Origin: an uncultured Pelagibacteraceae bacterium
GTDB taxonomy: Bacteria > Pseudomonadota > Alphaproteobacteria > Pelagibacterales > Pelagibacteraceae
Direction: 5' to 3'
Assembly (NCBI GenBank): GCA_902597055.1
Contig: CACJWG010000002.1
Coordinates: 26,962 to 90,961 of the forward strand
DNA length: 64,000 nucleotides
Positions within the stretch are counted from its first letter, which is position 1; each line of letters opens with the position of its first letter. Positions 34,920 through 44,838 of the stretch are shown here, one piece after another. The position numbers and the translations under genes were made by a program. The notes under the pieces were generated by a model. That model did no database searches and was not told the DNA's origin. It saw only the letters and a list, made by a program, of their open reading frames with translations.

Positions 34920-35618
34920 CTAAATTTTATATAATAAAAATTCTTCTTCACCAGGATTAAATAAGAAGATTTTCTTCCATTTTAGCTCATTTAATACTGA
35001 TGAAGATTTTTCACCTATGCACATTAAATTGGTTTTCATCCAATAATCGTCCAGCTCGTACTTTTTAATCAAATTTAAAAAACTTACTGCACTATTTTGA
35101 GAATAAATATAGACAATATCAGGAATTTTTTTTTTAAGTTCACTTAAAAAATCAGAACTTAAACTCTCGATGTGAGAAACGCTATAACTAATTAATCTTT
35201 GAACATTCAAACCTTCTTTAATAAGGTCTTTATCCAGATCGTATGAAACTACTTCACCACTAATATATAAAATCTTCTCAGTTTTTTTTTCTAAATTTTG
35301 CAAAATTAATTCCCTCAAATTCTTTACGTTTCCACCGGCCGAAAATGTATTATGAAAACCTTTTTGTTTTGCAGTTTTTTCTGTTGCATCTCCAACACAA
35401 AAACATAAAATATTTTTATCAAAATCCTTGGTATCTAAATTTCTAATTGCATTTGAGCTTGTAAAAACGAGGATTTTATATTCTGAAGCATTAAGTTTAG
35501 GATAGTTTAGTTTATTTATTTTAATTAAAGGGAGATGAGACACAGTAAAACCCTTATCTTTAAATCTCTTTATAAGTTCTATTGAATCCTCTAAAGGTCT
35601 AGTTAACAAAACATGCAT
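34920..35618 (-). CDS. hemD: Uroporphyrinogen-III synthase
   Basis: HemD closes and inverts ring D of hydroxymethylbilane in tetrapyrrole synthesis. The sequence is divergent, as always in this family, but shows LLTRPLEDSIELIKRF at the N-terminus, KILVFTSSNAIRNL near 50, FCVGDATEKTAKQKGF near 92 and VYIYSQNSAVSFLNL near 166. The ATG directly follows the hemC stop, confirming the assignment by context. Confidence 0.92.
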   Translation of the reverse strand: MHVLLTRPLEDSIELIKRFKDKGFTVSHLPLIKINKLNYPKLNASEYKILVFTSSNAIRNLDTKDFDKNILCFCVGDATEKTAKQKGFHNTFSAGGNVKNLRELILQNLEKKTEKILYISGEVVSYDLDKDLIKEGLNVQRLISYSVSHIESLSSDFLSELKKKIPDIVYIYSQNSAVSFLNLIKKYELDDYWMKTNLMCIGEKSSSVLNELKWKKIFLFNPGEEEFLLYKI

Positions 35619-36518
35619 TTATTTATCCATCTCGAACTGTTTTTTTAAATCATCACCGGCTTTTTTAGCAATTTTCATCGCTTCTTCAATTTTACATTCG
35701 TCTTTATAAGTAAATTTTTTATTTCCATCATCAGAAAATAATTCAGCTATAATGTTTACATTCTTATCTTTTACATTAGCATATATACCTGCTGCAGTGT
35801 TGCAGTCACCCTCTAAAACACTTAAAATTTTTCTTTCAACTTTAGCTTCAATTGAAGTTTCAAAATGGTTAATTTTTGAAAGGATGCTATTTAATTTATC
35901 ATCTTTTTCTCTAGACTGTATAACAATTGTTCCTTGGCCAGCTGGAGGAACTATTTTCTTACATTCAAAAACTTCTGATATTCTGTTTTCTATAGATAGA
36001 GAAAATAGACCAGCCTTTGCTAAAATAATCGAGTCATATTGATCTTCATCTAATTTTTTTATTCTGGTATCAATATTTCCTCTGATTAATTTAAATTTTA
36101 AGTCTGGTCTTAAATGTCTTAACTGAAATTCTCTTCTTAATGAAGAGGTACCAATTACTGAATTTTTTTTAATTTTATTAAGTGTTAAGTTTTCTTTATT
36201 TATTAAAACCTCTTCAGGATCATTTCTCTTAAGAAAACACTCAATCCTTAGACCTTGGGTTTTAACGGATGGAACATCTTTTAAAGAGTGAACAGCTAAA
36301 TCAATATTTTTATTTAAAAGTTCCTTTTCAATATTTTTTATGAATTCCCCTTTGCCACCGATCTCACTAGTTCTTCTATCTAAAACTAAATCACCCTCTG
36401 TTGTGATCTTTTTTATTTCTATTTCTATATCAAGTTCTTTAAGAAAAGCTTTTTTTGCGATTTCAGCATATTTCAATGCCAATTTACTTCCTCGAGAACC
36501 AATTATAAGTTTTTCCAT
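35619..36518 (-). CDS. hemC: Porphobilinogen deaminase (hydroxymethylbilane synthase)
   Basis: HemC polymerises four porphobilinogen units on a dipyrromethane cofactor. The N-terminus IIGSRGSKLALKYAE, HSLKDVPS near 77, GTSSLRREFQLRHLRPDL near 123, RGNIDTRIKKL near 146 and the cofactor cysteine C239 in LEGDCNTAAG are all present. Length 299 is normal. It is divergent from tsaD, the common alphaproteobacterial arrangement. Confidence 0.96.
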   Translation of the reverse strand: MEKLIIGSRGSKLALKYAEIAKKAFLKELDIEIEIKKITTEGDLVLDRRTSEIGGKGEFIKNIEKELLNKNIDLAVHSLKDVPSVKTQGLRIECFLKRNDPEEVLINKENLTLNKIKKNSVIGTSSLRREFQLRHLRPDLKFKLIRGNIDTRIKKLDEDQYDSIILAKAGLFSLSIENRISEVFECKKIVPPAGQGTIVIQSREKDDKLNSILSKINHFETSIEAKVERKILSVLEGDCNTAAGIYANVKDKNVNIIAELFSDDGNKKFTYKDECKIEEAMKIAKKAGDDLKKQFEMDK

Positions 36519-36569
36519 TTATTTAATTTTTTTTATTTTTAGAATAAATTATATTAATAAAAACCTTTT

Positions 36570-37640
36570 ATGAAAAAAAAAATAATCATTATTGGCATAG
36601 AAACTAGTTGTGATGAGACAGCTGTATCAATATTGAGAGATAATGGAAAAAATAGACCTGAAATTTTATCAAGTGTTGTTTCGAGTCAATTCGAAGTTCA
36701 TAAAAATTTTGGTGGAGTAGTACCAGATTTAGCTGCAAGGGCGCATCTTGACAAAATTGACATTATGACAAAAAAAGCTTTAAAGATTAGTAAGGTAAGT
36801 TTAAAAAATATAGACGCTGTAGCGGCGACAGCTGGACCCGGTTTGGTTGTTTGTCTGTCGGTTGGTTTAAATTTTGCCAAGGCTTTATCTTTATCTCTAA
36901 AAAAACCTTTAATAGCAATTAATCATTTAGAGGGACATGCATTGAGTCCAAAATTAAATTTTAACATAAAATATCCATATCTTCTTTTTTTAATATCGGG
37001 TGGACATACGCAATATTTAACTGTGAATAAATTAGGTAATTACAAAAGACTTGGTACTACAATAGATGATGCTCTTGGGGAAGTATTCGATAAAACTGCA
37101 AAACTTTTAAATCTTGGTTATCCGGGTGGACCTAAAATTGAAGAGTTAGCAAAAACGGGAAATGAAAATAGATTTGCACTTCCGAAACCTATTTTTAATA
37201 GAGGAGGTTCAAATTTATCTTTCGCTGGTTTGAAAACTGCAATACTTAGAATTAAAGAATATATTAAAACGGATGAGGATAGAAAAGATCTTGCAGCGAG
37301 TTTTCAAAAAACAATTCTTGAAATTTTATATAAAAAAACAAAAAACGCTTTTGAACAATATTTAAAACTTTATCCAAAAAATAGAGCCTTGATAGTTGCA
37401 GGTGGAGTTGCTGCTAATAAGCAAATTCGTTTAACTTTGAAAAAATTGTGCCAAGAAGAAAATTTCCAAATTTATTTCCCTGATTTAAATTTTTGTACAG
37501 ATAACGCAGCAATGATAGCACTTGCAGGTTTAGAAAGGTACAAGAAAAAAAAATTTAATAATCAGAATTTTGAGGTAAACCCAAGATGGCAACTGGACAG
37601 TAAAGCAAAATTTATGAAAGGTCCTGGAGTAAAAATTTAA
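36570..37640 (+). CDS. tsaD: tRNA threonylcarbamoyladenosine transferase TsaD
   Basis: TsaD transfers the threonylcarbamoyl group to A37 of ANN-decoding tRNAs with TsaB and TsaE. It has an ASKHA fold: GIETSCDETAVSIL at the start, metal-binding AINHLEGHALSP near 112, FLISGGHTQYL near 136, and AGGVAANKQIRLTL near 272. Length 356 is standard. The gap to hemC is 51 bases and should hold both promoters. Confidence 0.97.
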   Translation: MKKKIIIIGIETSCDETAVSILRDNGKNRPEILSSVVSSQFEVHKNFGGVVPDLAARAHLDKIDIMTKKALKISKVSLKNIDAVAATAGPGLVVCLSVGLNFAKALSLSLKKPLIAINHLEGHALSPKLNFNIKYPYLLFLISGGHTQYLTVNKLGNYKRLGTTIDDALGEVFDKTAKLLNLGYPGGPKIEELAKTGNENRFALPKPIFNRGGSNLSFAGLKTAILRIKEYIKTDEDRKDLAASFQKTILEILYKKTKNAFEQYLKLYPKNRALIVAGGVAANKQIRLTLKKLCQEENFQIYFPDLNFCTDNAAMIALAGLERYKKKKFNNQNFEVNPRWQLDSKAKFMKGPGVKI

Positions 37641-37642
37641 AA

Positions 37643-38338
37643 TTATCTTCCTTTTCTAAAAAAAACATCCATAAATAAAATTTCATTATTTTTATATTTG
37701 ATTTTTGAGATTGAAAACAAGTTATAACCAAATCTATTAAGATAATTTAACATATCTAAATAAGTGTAGTTGACGTTCTTGTGCATTAGTGGAAAACCTA
37801 ACTCAACTTTTAATAATTTTATATTACCTTTTTTTAAATTTTTTTCCATTCCCCTTAAAATATTATATTCTTCACCTTGTGCATCAATTTTGCAAAAATC
37901 AATTTTCAAACTTTTATTAAATATCATATCAAATATTTTTATATTTACTTTTATTTTCTTTTTAATTTTTTGGACAGATGCGTATGTGTCATTCTGTTTA
38001 TAAAAGCTTGATTGAGAAGTAATATCATAAAGATAAAAATTTTTTTTATTAATTTTGTTTGAAAGTGCGCAATTAAAAATTTTACCTTTTTTAATGTCTA
38101 AGATTTCATTCTCTAAATCTTTGGCGAGACTTTCAATTGGCTCAAAACAATACACTTGTTTTATTTTAAAGTGTTTTTTTACATAGTCTAAATAATTTCC
38201 CACATTTGTACCAATATCTATGTAGGTAATTTCTTTTTTGCCTAAAACGTCTTTAAGTAATTTTTTCTCATTACTTACTGAAGACAGAAGGTATGAAATT
38301 GCATCATCTATTTTTTGATAATATTTTAAAAGTTGCAT
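37643..38338 (-). CDS. FkbM family methyltransferase
   Basis: A 231-residue SAM-dependent methyltransferase of the FkbM type. The SAM motif is ITYIDIGTNVGNYLDYV near 54, followed by VYCFEPIESL near 79, a typical FkbM FEP motif, and IDFCKIDAQGEEYNILRG near 148. FkbM enzymes methylate sugar or polyketide hydroxyls. The glycan or small-molecule target is unknown here. It converges with tsaD with a 2-base gap. Confidence 0.85.
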   Translation of the reverse strand: MQLLKYYQKIDDAISYLLSSVSNEKKLLKDVLGKKEITYIDIGTNVGNYLDYVKKHFKIKQVYCFEPIESLAKDLENEILDIKKGKIFNCALSNKINKKNFYLYDITSQSSFYKQNDTYASVQKIKKKIKVNIKIFDMIFNKSLKIDFCKIDAQGEEYNILRGMEKNLKKGNIKLLKVELGFPLMHKNVNYTYLDMLNYLNRFGYNLFSISKIKYKNNEILFMDVFFRKGR

Positions 38339-38392
38339 TTGTAAAAAGATATATATTAATTATAAATTAACGTAAATGAATAGAGGAAATAA

Positions 38393-38824
38393 ATGAATTA
38401 CTGGTTACTTAAATCTGAGCCAGACGTATGGTCGATTGATCAACAAGAAAAAGTTGGTCACAAAGGGGCTGTTTGGGACGGTGTAAGAAATTATCAAGCG
38501 AGAAATAATTTAAAAAATATGAAAAATGGTGATCTTTGTTTTTTTTACCACTCAAATATCGGAAAAGAAATCGTTGGTATAGTAGAAGTTATAAAAGAAG
38601 CTTTCTTAGATCCAACAGATAAAAAAAAGACGTTCGTTGCGGTCAAGGTAAGATTTAAGCAAAAATTTAAAAATCCAATAAAATTAGAGGATATTAAAAA
38701 AAATAGCTCATTGAGTGAAATTCTCCTTATTAAACAAAGCAGATTATCAGTCATGCCAATTGACTCTAAAAGCTGGAAAATTTTAAATAAAATGGGTAAT
38801 ATTTGGTATGCCAAAAAAATCTAA
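38393..38824 (+). CDS. EVE domain protein
   Basis: A 143-residue EVE (PUA-like) domain: [18 protein letters not shown] at the start, [20 protein letters not shown] near 27, [18 protein letters not shown] near 50. EVE domains bind modified bases in DNA or RNA. The family (thymocyte nuclear protein 1-like) is common in Proteobacteria. It overlaps the start of the acetyl-CoA synthetase gene by 17 bases. Confidence 0.93.
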   Translation: MNYWLLKSEPDVWSIDQQEKVGHKGAVWDGVRNYQARNNLKNMKNGDLCFFYHSNIGKEIVGIVEVIKEAFLDPTDKKKTFVAVKVRFKQKFKNPIKLEDIKKNSSLSEILLIKQSRLSVMPIDSKSWKILNKMGNIWYAKKI

Positions 38825-40901
38825 AAAAAAGAAAAAAGGTAAAAAAATTAAAAAAAGAAAATCTACCAAAAAGAGGAAAAAGGTTTTAAGAAAGTCTAAA
38901 AAGAAAAAATCCTCAAAATCTACAAAAAGAAAATCGAAATCATCGATCAGTAAAACAATAGGTGATAGTGAAAAAATTTATAAAACTAAATCCGAATGGA
39001 TTAAAAAAGCGTTAGTAACAAAAAATTTGTATGAGAAAAAATATAATCAATCTTTAAAAGAAAATGACACTTTTTGGAGGAAAGAAGGTAAGAGAATAAG
39101 TTGGATCAAGCCCTATTCTAAGATTAAGGACGTTAAGTATAGTAAATCTGATGTACATATTAAGTGGTTCTATGATGGGACTCTTAATGCCTCTGCAAAC
39201 TGTATAGATAGACATCTTAAAAACAATAAAGACAAAACTGCAATAATTTGGGTTGGAGATGATCCAAAAGTTCAAAAAAAAATAAGTTACAAACAACTCC
39301 ACTTGGAAGTATCTAAAATTGCAAATGGACTAAAAAATATTGGCGTTAAAAAAGGTGACAGGGTAACGATTTATTTGACTATGATACCGGAACTTGCATA
39401 CACAATGCTTGCATGTGCGAGAATTGGTGCAATACACTCTATAATTTTTGGCGGATTTTCACCCGACAGTATCGCAGGTAGAATTAATGACTGTAACTCA
39501 GATTATGTTGTGACTGCTGATGAGGGGGTCAGGGGTGGAAAAACAATTCCATTGAAAGAAATTACAGATGAAGCCTTGTTAAGTTGCACGAACGTAAAAA
39601 AATGTGTTGTTGTTAAAAGAACAGGAAATAGAATTAATTGGAATGAAGACAGAGATGTCTGGTACCATGACATAACAAAAAATGTCCCTGCTGTGTGTGA
39701 ACCTGAGGAGATGAATGCAGAAGATCCTCTTTTTATTTTATACACATCTGGTTCAACAGGTAAGCCTAAAGGCGTGCTTCATACTACGGGCGGTTATATG
39801 GTGTATGCCTCGATGACTCATCAGTACATATTCAATTATAAACAAAAAGATATTTATTGGTGTACCGCAGACATAGGTTGGATCACAGGACATAGCTATA
39901 TCATTTATGGACCTTTAGCTAACGGAGCAACAACAGTTATGTTTGAAGGAATTCCAACTTATCCCGATAGCTCAAGATGGTGGCAAATTGTTGATAAATA
40001 TAAAGTTAACATTTTTTATACAGCTCCTACCGCGATCAGAGCTTTAATGAGAGAAGGTGAAGGACCTGTTAAAAAGACTTCAAGAAAAAGTTTAAAACTT
40101 TTAGGAACTGTAGGAGAACCAATTAATCCTGAAGCGTGGGAATGGTATTACAAAACTGTAGGTGATAGTAAATGTCCAATTGTTGATACTTGGTGGCAAA
40201 CAGAAACAGGAGGTATATTGATTAGTCCACAGACTGGAGCAATAGATCTTAAACCAGGTTCAGCGACTAAACCTTTCTATGGAATAAAACCTGTAATAGT
40301 TGACAAAGATGGAAATGTTTTAAAAGGTGAGACACAAGGAAGATTATGTATCGCTCAATCATGGCCTGGACAAATGAGAACAGTTTACGGAGATCACAAT
40401 AGATTTATTGAAACATACTTTTCTCAATTTGATGGAAAATATTTTACTGGTGATGGATGTCGAAGAGATAAAGATGGTTACTATTGGATTACAGGAAGAG
40501 TTGACGATGTCATAATTGTATCAGGTCACAACTTGGGCACAGCTGAGATAGAAAGTGCTTTCGTGGCGCATCCAAAAGTGGCTGAAGCTGCAGTTGTAGG
40601 GTATCCTCATGATATTAAAGGAAATGGTTTGTATTGCTATGTGACTCTTAATGTGGGTGAAAATCCTGATGGTGATTTAGAAAGAGATTTAAAACTTTGG
40701 GTAAGAAAACAAATTGGACCAATAGCTACACCTGATATAATTCATTTTTCACCAGGGCTTCCAAAAACTAGATCTGGAAAAATAATGAGAAGAATTTTAC
40801 GAAAGATTGCAGCAAATGAACATGATCAACTTGGTGACACTACGACGTTAGCAGATCCTAGTGTTGTTAAAAGCCTTGTTGATGAAAGAAAAAATATTTA
40901 A
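38808..40901 (+). CDS. acs: Acetyl-CoA synthetase with Lys-rich N-terminal extension
   Basis: Acs activates acetate with ATP and CoA through acetyl-AMP. Core motifs are [16 protein letters not shown] near residue 86, the P-loop [19 protein letters not shown] near 310, [10 protein letters not shown] near 465, and the C-terminal [11 protein letters not shown] with the regulatory lysine near 668. The first 45-50 residues are almost only K, S and R and are absent from E. coli Acs, whose alignable start corresponds to about residue 50. The only ATG before the core is the one at 38808, inside the EVE gene. A TTG near 39027 would remove the tail and cannot be excluded. Confidence 0.94.
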   Translation: MPKKSKKKKKGKKIKKRKSTKKRKKVLRKSKKKKSSKSTKRKSKSSISKTIGDSEKIYKTKSEWIKKALVTKNLYEKKYNQSLKENDTFWRKEGKRISWIKPYSKIKDVKYSKSDVHIKWFYDGTLNASANCIDRHLKNNKDKTAIIWVGDDPKVQKKISYKQLHLEVSKIANGLKNIGVKKGDRVTIYLTMIPELAYTMLACARIGAIHSIIFGGFSPDSIAGRINDCNSDYVVTADEGVRGGKTIPLKEITDEALLSCTNVKKCVVVKRTGNRINWNEDRDVWYHDITKNVPAVCEPEEMNAEDPLFILYTSGSTGKPKGVLHTTGGYMVYASMTHQYIFNYKQKDIYWCTADIGWITGHSYIIYGPLANGATTVMFEGIPTYPDSSRWWQIVDKYKVNIFYTAPTAIRALMREGEGPVKKTSRKSLKLLGTVGEPINPEAWEWYYKTVGDSKCPIVDTWWQTETGGILISPQTGAIDLKPGSATKPFYGIKPVIVDKDGNVLKGETQGRLCIAQSWPGQMRTVYGDHNRFIETYFSQFDGKYFTGDGCRRDKDGYYWITGRVDDVIIVSGHNLGTAEIESAFVAHPKVAEAAVVGYPHDIKGNGLYCYVTLNVGENPDGDLERDLKLWVRKQIGPIATPDIIHFSPGLPKTRSGKIMRRILRKIAANEHDQLGDTTTLADPSVVKSLVDERKNI

Positions 40902-41521
40902 AAATTAATTCTCTTTTCGAATTCTTCTTTGATATTATCCCACTTCAGTATCATAGAGTTCAAAACAATTTTTCTATCCAAAGTTTTTAGTTCTTCAGCA
41001 ATCGGCGCCCACTCATACAAAGCCAAAGCACTTTTATTAAATGGCAAAGAGCTAAAATATTTTTTCCAATCAATTTCTTCTAATCTTTTGTCAAAAGTTG
41101 TTTTTCCTTTTGCAATAATATCATCTGGCATTCCATTCTTAAGTTCATCGTGCAAGATTTCTTCATAAATCATTTTGGATTTAGCTATGTCTTCGTATTT
41201 AAAGAAATAATTTAGATAAGAGAAGCTATAGAAAGTAAGATCTTGAAGAGCTACATAATAAATATTCCATTTTGCTTTATTTATTGAAGATAAAAATTCT
41301 TCATTATCAAAATGCAAAACGTATCTTGTTCCCATTCTGGTTTTTAAATAATTATAAAGAGTAACCTGTGTTACCCAAGCTGATTTCTCTTGAATAAATT
41401 TTTTTAGGTCGTCCAAATTCCTTAATTTGCTCTTAGGGAGCACTGCTTTGAACATTGCTCCTAAATAGACTTTAAAATCAGCAAGACTTATATCTTTTAG
41501 ATTGAATTTGTATTTTAGCAT
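40898..41521 (-). CDS. Conserved hypothetical protein, 207 residues
   Basis: A soluble, mostly alpha-helical protein with no signal peptide or membrane segment, rich in aromatic residues ([22 protein letters not shown]). I recognise no catalytic motif or family. It converges on acs with a 4-base overlap and is divergent from the symporter pair. Clean codon structure and tight packing argue that it is a real gene. Confidence 0.75.
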   Translation of the reverse strand: MLKYKFNLKDISLADFKVYLGAMFKAVLPKSKLRNLDDLKKFIQEKSAWVTQVTLYNYLKTRMGTRYVLHFDNEEFLSSINKAKWNIYYVALQDLTFYSFSYLNYFFKYEDIAKSKMIYEEILHDELKNGMPDDIIAKGKTTFDKRLEEIDWKKYFSSLPFNKSALALYEWAPIAEELKTLDRKIVLNSMILKWDNIKEEFEKRINF

Positions 41522-41643
41522 TATTTTCTACTACAAGTTGTCTAATTGTGTAAAAACACACTCAATTGTAACATTTTTAGGGGTTCCAATCTATGTCATT
41601 TTGGGTAATGTTTCGTCTTTTAACCTATAGGGAGGGAAAAAAA

Positions 41644-41907
41644 ATGTCAAAACAACAACAACACTGGGAAAAAACTAGAATGTTGCTATTTATAACATTA
41701 GCAATCTGGTTTGTTTTCTCTATTGGCATCTTTTTCTTCGGCGCCGAGATGGAAGCGTCATCAATAAGACCACTAGGATATCCGTTGTCTTATTACATGA
41801 CATGTCAAGGTTCTCTTGGAATTTTCGTAATACTAATTTTTTGGTTTGCGAATAGACAAGAAAAAATTGACGAAGAGTTCGGCTACACTGAAAGAGAGGA
41901 TGACTAA
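41644..41907 (+). CDS. DUF4212 small subunit of sodium/solute symporter
   Basis: An 87-residue protein with two membrane helices: QQHWEKTRMLLFITLAIWF and YYMTCQGSLGIFVILIFWF, typical of DUF4212 (putative solute:sodium symporter small subunit). The ATG at 41644 follows a strong AGGGAGG ribosome site (41629-41635). The frame open upstream from 41593 lacks family similarity, so the shorter start is preferred. It ends where the large symporter gene begins (1-base overlap). Confidence 0.9.
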   Translation: MSKQQQHWEKTRMLLFITLAIWFVFSIGIFFFGAEMEASSIRPLGYPLSYYMTCQGSLGIFVILIFWFANRQEKIDEEFGYTEREDD

Positions 41908-43727
41908 TGTTTAAAGGTAAATTTATAGACAATCTTCCTAAGATTTATGGAACATATACCGGCGGGTTTATTGTTTTCATAATCTTAATGGCGATTGCTG
42001 AACAAGCTGGAATGTCAGCGAAGTTAATTGGTATTTTCTTTGTTTCGTTCACAGTTTTAATTTATGCGTTGATTGGTTACCTATCACGTACAATGCAAAC
42101 AGATGCATATTACGTAGCTGGAAGACAGGTTCCAACAGTATTCAACGGAATGGCTACTGCAGCAGACTGGATGTCTGGTGCTTCATTCGTTGCGATGGCT
42201 GGAGGAATTTACTTCAAAGGTTACGGCTATATGGCATTGCTTGTTGGTTGGACGGGTGGATACGTACTAGTTGCTTCGCTATTAGCACCTTACTTAAGAA
42301 AGTTTGGTTGCTACACAGTTCCAGATTTTATCGGAACTAGATATGGCGGAAACATGGCTAGACTATCTGCGGTAATAGTCTTAACAGTTGCATCATTCAC
42401 ATACGTGACTGCACAGATAAACGCGACAGGAACAATTGCATCAGTTGCACTTGATATTCCTTTCGAGATTGCTGTGTATGTTGGTCTTGCAAGTATATTG
42501 ATGTGTTCAATGCTTGGTGGAATGAGAGCAGTTACTTGGACGCAAGTTGCACAGTACATCGTACTGATTATAGCATACTTGTTACCAGTTTTCTGGATCA
42601 GTAACAAAATGGGTGCGGGAGTATTTCCACACTTTATGTTAGCAGATGAAGTAGCGAGGATCGCTGAGTTAGAAGCTCAGTTCGGTCTTGGTGAAATTAA
42701 AAACTCTGCAGCTGACCTAAAACAGGTACCAAAAGGCTTATCAGGTATAACTAAAGCACACGCAGAAGTTAACACAACACCTTGGAAATTTATTTCATTA
42801 GCGGTTTGTATGATGGCTGGAACAGCTTCATTACCACACGTTATGATGAGATATTTCACAACTCCAAGTGTGAAAGCTGCAAGAAGATCAGTAGGTTGGT
42901 CACTATTCTTTATATTCCTACTTTACTCTTCAGCACCAATGTTAGCGACTTTGTCTAAACTATCACTAATGGATCCAAACTTAGCTACTGGAATTATTGG
43001 TAAATCAATCTCTGAAGTTCAAGCGATTGACTGGTATCAAAACTGGAACCAAGCAAACTTAATGTTTGTAAGCGACTTTAACGGAAATGGAACACTTGAA
43101 TTAAACGAGTTTTTCATGGGTGGTAAAGCCGTTGTATTGGCTACTCCAGAGATAGCAGGATTACCTTATGTAATTTCTGGTCTAGTTGCTGCTGGAGGTA
43201 TGGCTGCTGCCATGTCAACAGCTGACGGATTAGTGTTAGCGATATCAAATGCTCTATCGCACGACATTTACTACAAGATGATTAACCCTAAAGCAGAGAC
43301 AGCGAAAAGACTTATCGTTGCAAGGATATTACTTGTATTAATTGGTTTTGCAGGAGCAACAATTGCAGCTCTTGAGATTCAAGGTATCTTAGGTTCAGTC
43401 ATCTGGGCTTTCGACTTTGCAATGTCAGGATTGTTCTTCCCACTTGTATTAGGAGTATGGTGGAAGAGAGCTAACGCTCAAGGAGCAGTCGCTGGAATGT
43501 TAGGTGGTTTAATCGCTGGTTCAGCATATCTAATTGCTGTAAGAAGTGGTTACCCTGGATTCTGGGGAGTTACTCAATTAACATTTGGTATTGTTGGATC
43601 TTTAGTAAGCTTAGTATTAATGGTGGTAGTCAGCTTGATGACTAAAGCACCTGATGCTGCTACTCAAAGAATGGTTGACGAAGTACGAATACCTAGCGGT
43701 AAAGCGATACTTGGTAAACAACACTAA
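41907..43727 (+). CDS. Sodium:solute symporter, ActP-like (VC_2705 subfamily)
   Basis: A 606-residue SSS-family transporter with about 13 helices. Landmarks are YYVAGRQVPTVFNGMATAAD near 69, SFVAMAGGIYFKGYGYMA, GGMRAVTWTQVAQYIVL near 205 and GGMAAAMSTADGLVLAISNAL near 430, the Na+ site region. Codon use and G+C are higher than in surrounding genes, suggesting strong expression. Pairing with DUF4212 and proximity to acs make acetate or another short carboxylate a reasonable substrate, by inference. Confidence 0.92.
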   Translation: MFKGKFIDNLPKIYGTYTGGFIVFIILMAIAEQAGMSAKLIGIFFVSFTVLIYALIGYLSRTMQTDAYYVAGRQVPTVFNGMATAADWMSGASFVAMAGGIYFKGYGYMALLVGWTGGYVLVASLLAPYLRKFGCYTVPDFIGTRYGGNMARLSAVIVLTVASFTYVTAQINATGTIASVALDIPFEIAVYVGLASILMCSMLGGMRAVTWTQVAQYIVLIIAYLLPVFWISNKMGAGVFPHFMLADEVARIAELEAQFGLGEIKNSAADLKQVPKGLSGITKAHAEVNTTPWKFISLAVCMMAGTASLPHVMMRYFTTPSVKAARRSVGWSLFFIFLLYSSAPMLATLSKLSLMDPNLATGIIGKSISEVQAIDWYQNWNQANLMFVSDFNGNGTLELNEFFMGGKAVVLATPEIAGLPYVISGLVAAGGMAAAMSTADGLVLAISNALSHDIYYKMINPKAETAKRLIVARILLVLIGFAGATIAALEIQGILGSVIWAFDFAMSGLFFPLVLGVWWKRANAQGAVAGMLGGLIAGSAYLIAVRSGYPGFWGVTQLTFGIVGSLVSLVLMVVVSLMTKAPDAATQRMVDEVRIPSGKAILGKQH

Positions 43728-43739
43728 ATAATTACTTTC

Positions 43740-43770
43740 GAAGGGGCGAATTTTCGCCCCTTCAATCTTT
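43740..43770 (+). terminator. Rho-independent terminator after the symporter gene
   Basis: GAAGGGGCGAA (43740-43750) pairs perfectly with TTCGCCCCTTC (43753-43763) across a two-base loop (in practice a larger loop with fewer A-T pairs), followed by AATCTTTTT. It ends the DUF4212/symporter transcript. Confidence 0.9.
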
Positions 43771-43778
43771 TTAAACTC

Positions 43779-44129
43779 ATGTACGCAAACTTTCATCCAA
43801 TGGTTTATTTAATCGATTACGTCATGGGCGTAATTATGTGGACGCTTATTGGAAGAGTTGCGATGAATATATTTCAAAGAGAAGACTCAAATTTCTTCTT
43901 TATGAAGATATTTGTGAAGATGACTGATCCATTTCTTCGGATGTTTGCATTTATTACTCCATCCTTCATTATAAAGCCTTTGGTACCACTTTATGTTGCT
44001 TGGTTCTTCTATATGTTTAGATTTTACTTAATGCCTTATCTATTAGGCTATTCTGTAATGGGAATGTTATCATTTCCATTAGAAAGTGAAATTGCTATTC
44101 AGATATATCAAATTTTCGGTAAAAATTGA
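43779..44129 (+). CDS. Small membrane protein, YggT-like
   Basis: A 116-residue protein with two long hydrophobic segments (about 9-28 and 68-92) separated by a basic loop, MKIFVKMTDPFLRMFAFITP, that recalls the TDP-F-L-R segment of YggT proteins. Similarity is partial, so the family call is tentative. It lies just after the symporter terminator and before rpe. Confidence 0.6.
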   Translation: MYANFHPMVYLIDYVMGVIMWTLIGRVAMNIFQREDSNFFFMKIFVKMTDPFLRMFAFITPSFIIKPLVPLYVAWFFYMFRFYLMPYLLGYSVMGMLSFPLESEIAIQIYQIFGKN

Positions 44130-44148
44130 TTCAAAAAAAAAACAAAAA

Positions 44149-44173
44149 TTGATACTAGTATTCTAAGTATCAA
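44149..44173 (+). promoter_or_regulatory. Inverted repeat covering the rpe start codon
   Basis: TTGATAC (44149-44155) and GTATCAA (44167-44173) form a perfect 7-bp stem with an 11-base loop. The right arm includes the A of the rpe ATG. Nested inside is the 10-bp palindrome ATACTAGTAT (44152-44161). No Shine-Dalgarno is visible before the ATG, so the structure could influence initiation or bind a repressor. Confidence 0.4.
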
Positions 44174-44832
44174 TGAAAAAAATTCAAATATCTCCATCAA
44201 TTCTTTCAGCTGATTTCAGCAATTTGGAAAAAGATATTAAAAAGCTCGAAACGGCGGGTGCAGACATGATTCACGTTGATGTTATGGATGGTCACTTTGT
44301 ACCAAATATAACTATTGGACCACCTGTTATAAAAGCTCTTAGAAGTAAAACTTCACTTCCATTTGACGTTCATTTAATGATTAGTCCAGTTCATAAATAT
44401 ATAAAGGATTTTGCAAATGCAGGAGCAGATATTATTACAATTCATCCAGAGGCTACTCCTAATTTACAAGAGTCCATTGATGAAATAAGAAGTTTTAAAA
44501 AAAAAGTAGGTATATCTTTAAATCCAGATACTAAAATTGACATTGTTGAAGATTATCTAGATAAAGTCGACTTAATACTTATCATGAGTGTTTATCCGGG
44601 TTTTGGTGGTCAAAAATTTATATCTGATGTTTTAGAAAAAATTAAAAGCTTAAAAAATTTAAAAGATAAAAAAAAATTAAATTTTGACATTGAAGTTGAT
44701 GGTGGAATTAATTTTTCAAATTTCAAATCAGTAATTGATGCTGGTGCAAATGTCTTGGTATCAGGGACTACAATTTTTAAAGAGAACAATGGAGATATAA
44801 AAAAGAATATAGATTTTCTAAAATCAATTTGA
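44173..44832 (+). CDS. rpe: Ribulose-phosphate 3-epimerase
   Basis: Rpe interconverts ribulose-5-P and xylulose-5-P. The 219-residue TIM barrel shows ISPSILSADFSNLEKDI, the metal/catalytic DMIHVDVMDGHFVPN, FDVHLMIS, SVYPGFGGQKFI and IEVDGGINFSN. It heads rpe-heparinase-purH, an order also seen in other alphaproteobacteria. No ribosome site is visible and a hairpin covers the start. Confidence 0.96.
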   Translation: MKKIQISPSILSADFSNLEKDIKKLETAGADMIHVDVMDGHFVPNITIGPPVIKALRSKTSLPFDVHLMISPVHKYIKDFANAGADIITIHPEATPNLQESIDEIRSFKKKVGISLNPDTKIDIVEDYLDKVDLILIMSVYPGFGGQKFISDVLEKIKSLKNLKDKKKLNFDIEVDGGINFSNFKSVIDAGANVLVSGTTIFKENNGDIKKNIDFLKSI

Positions 44833-44838
44833 TTTATC

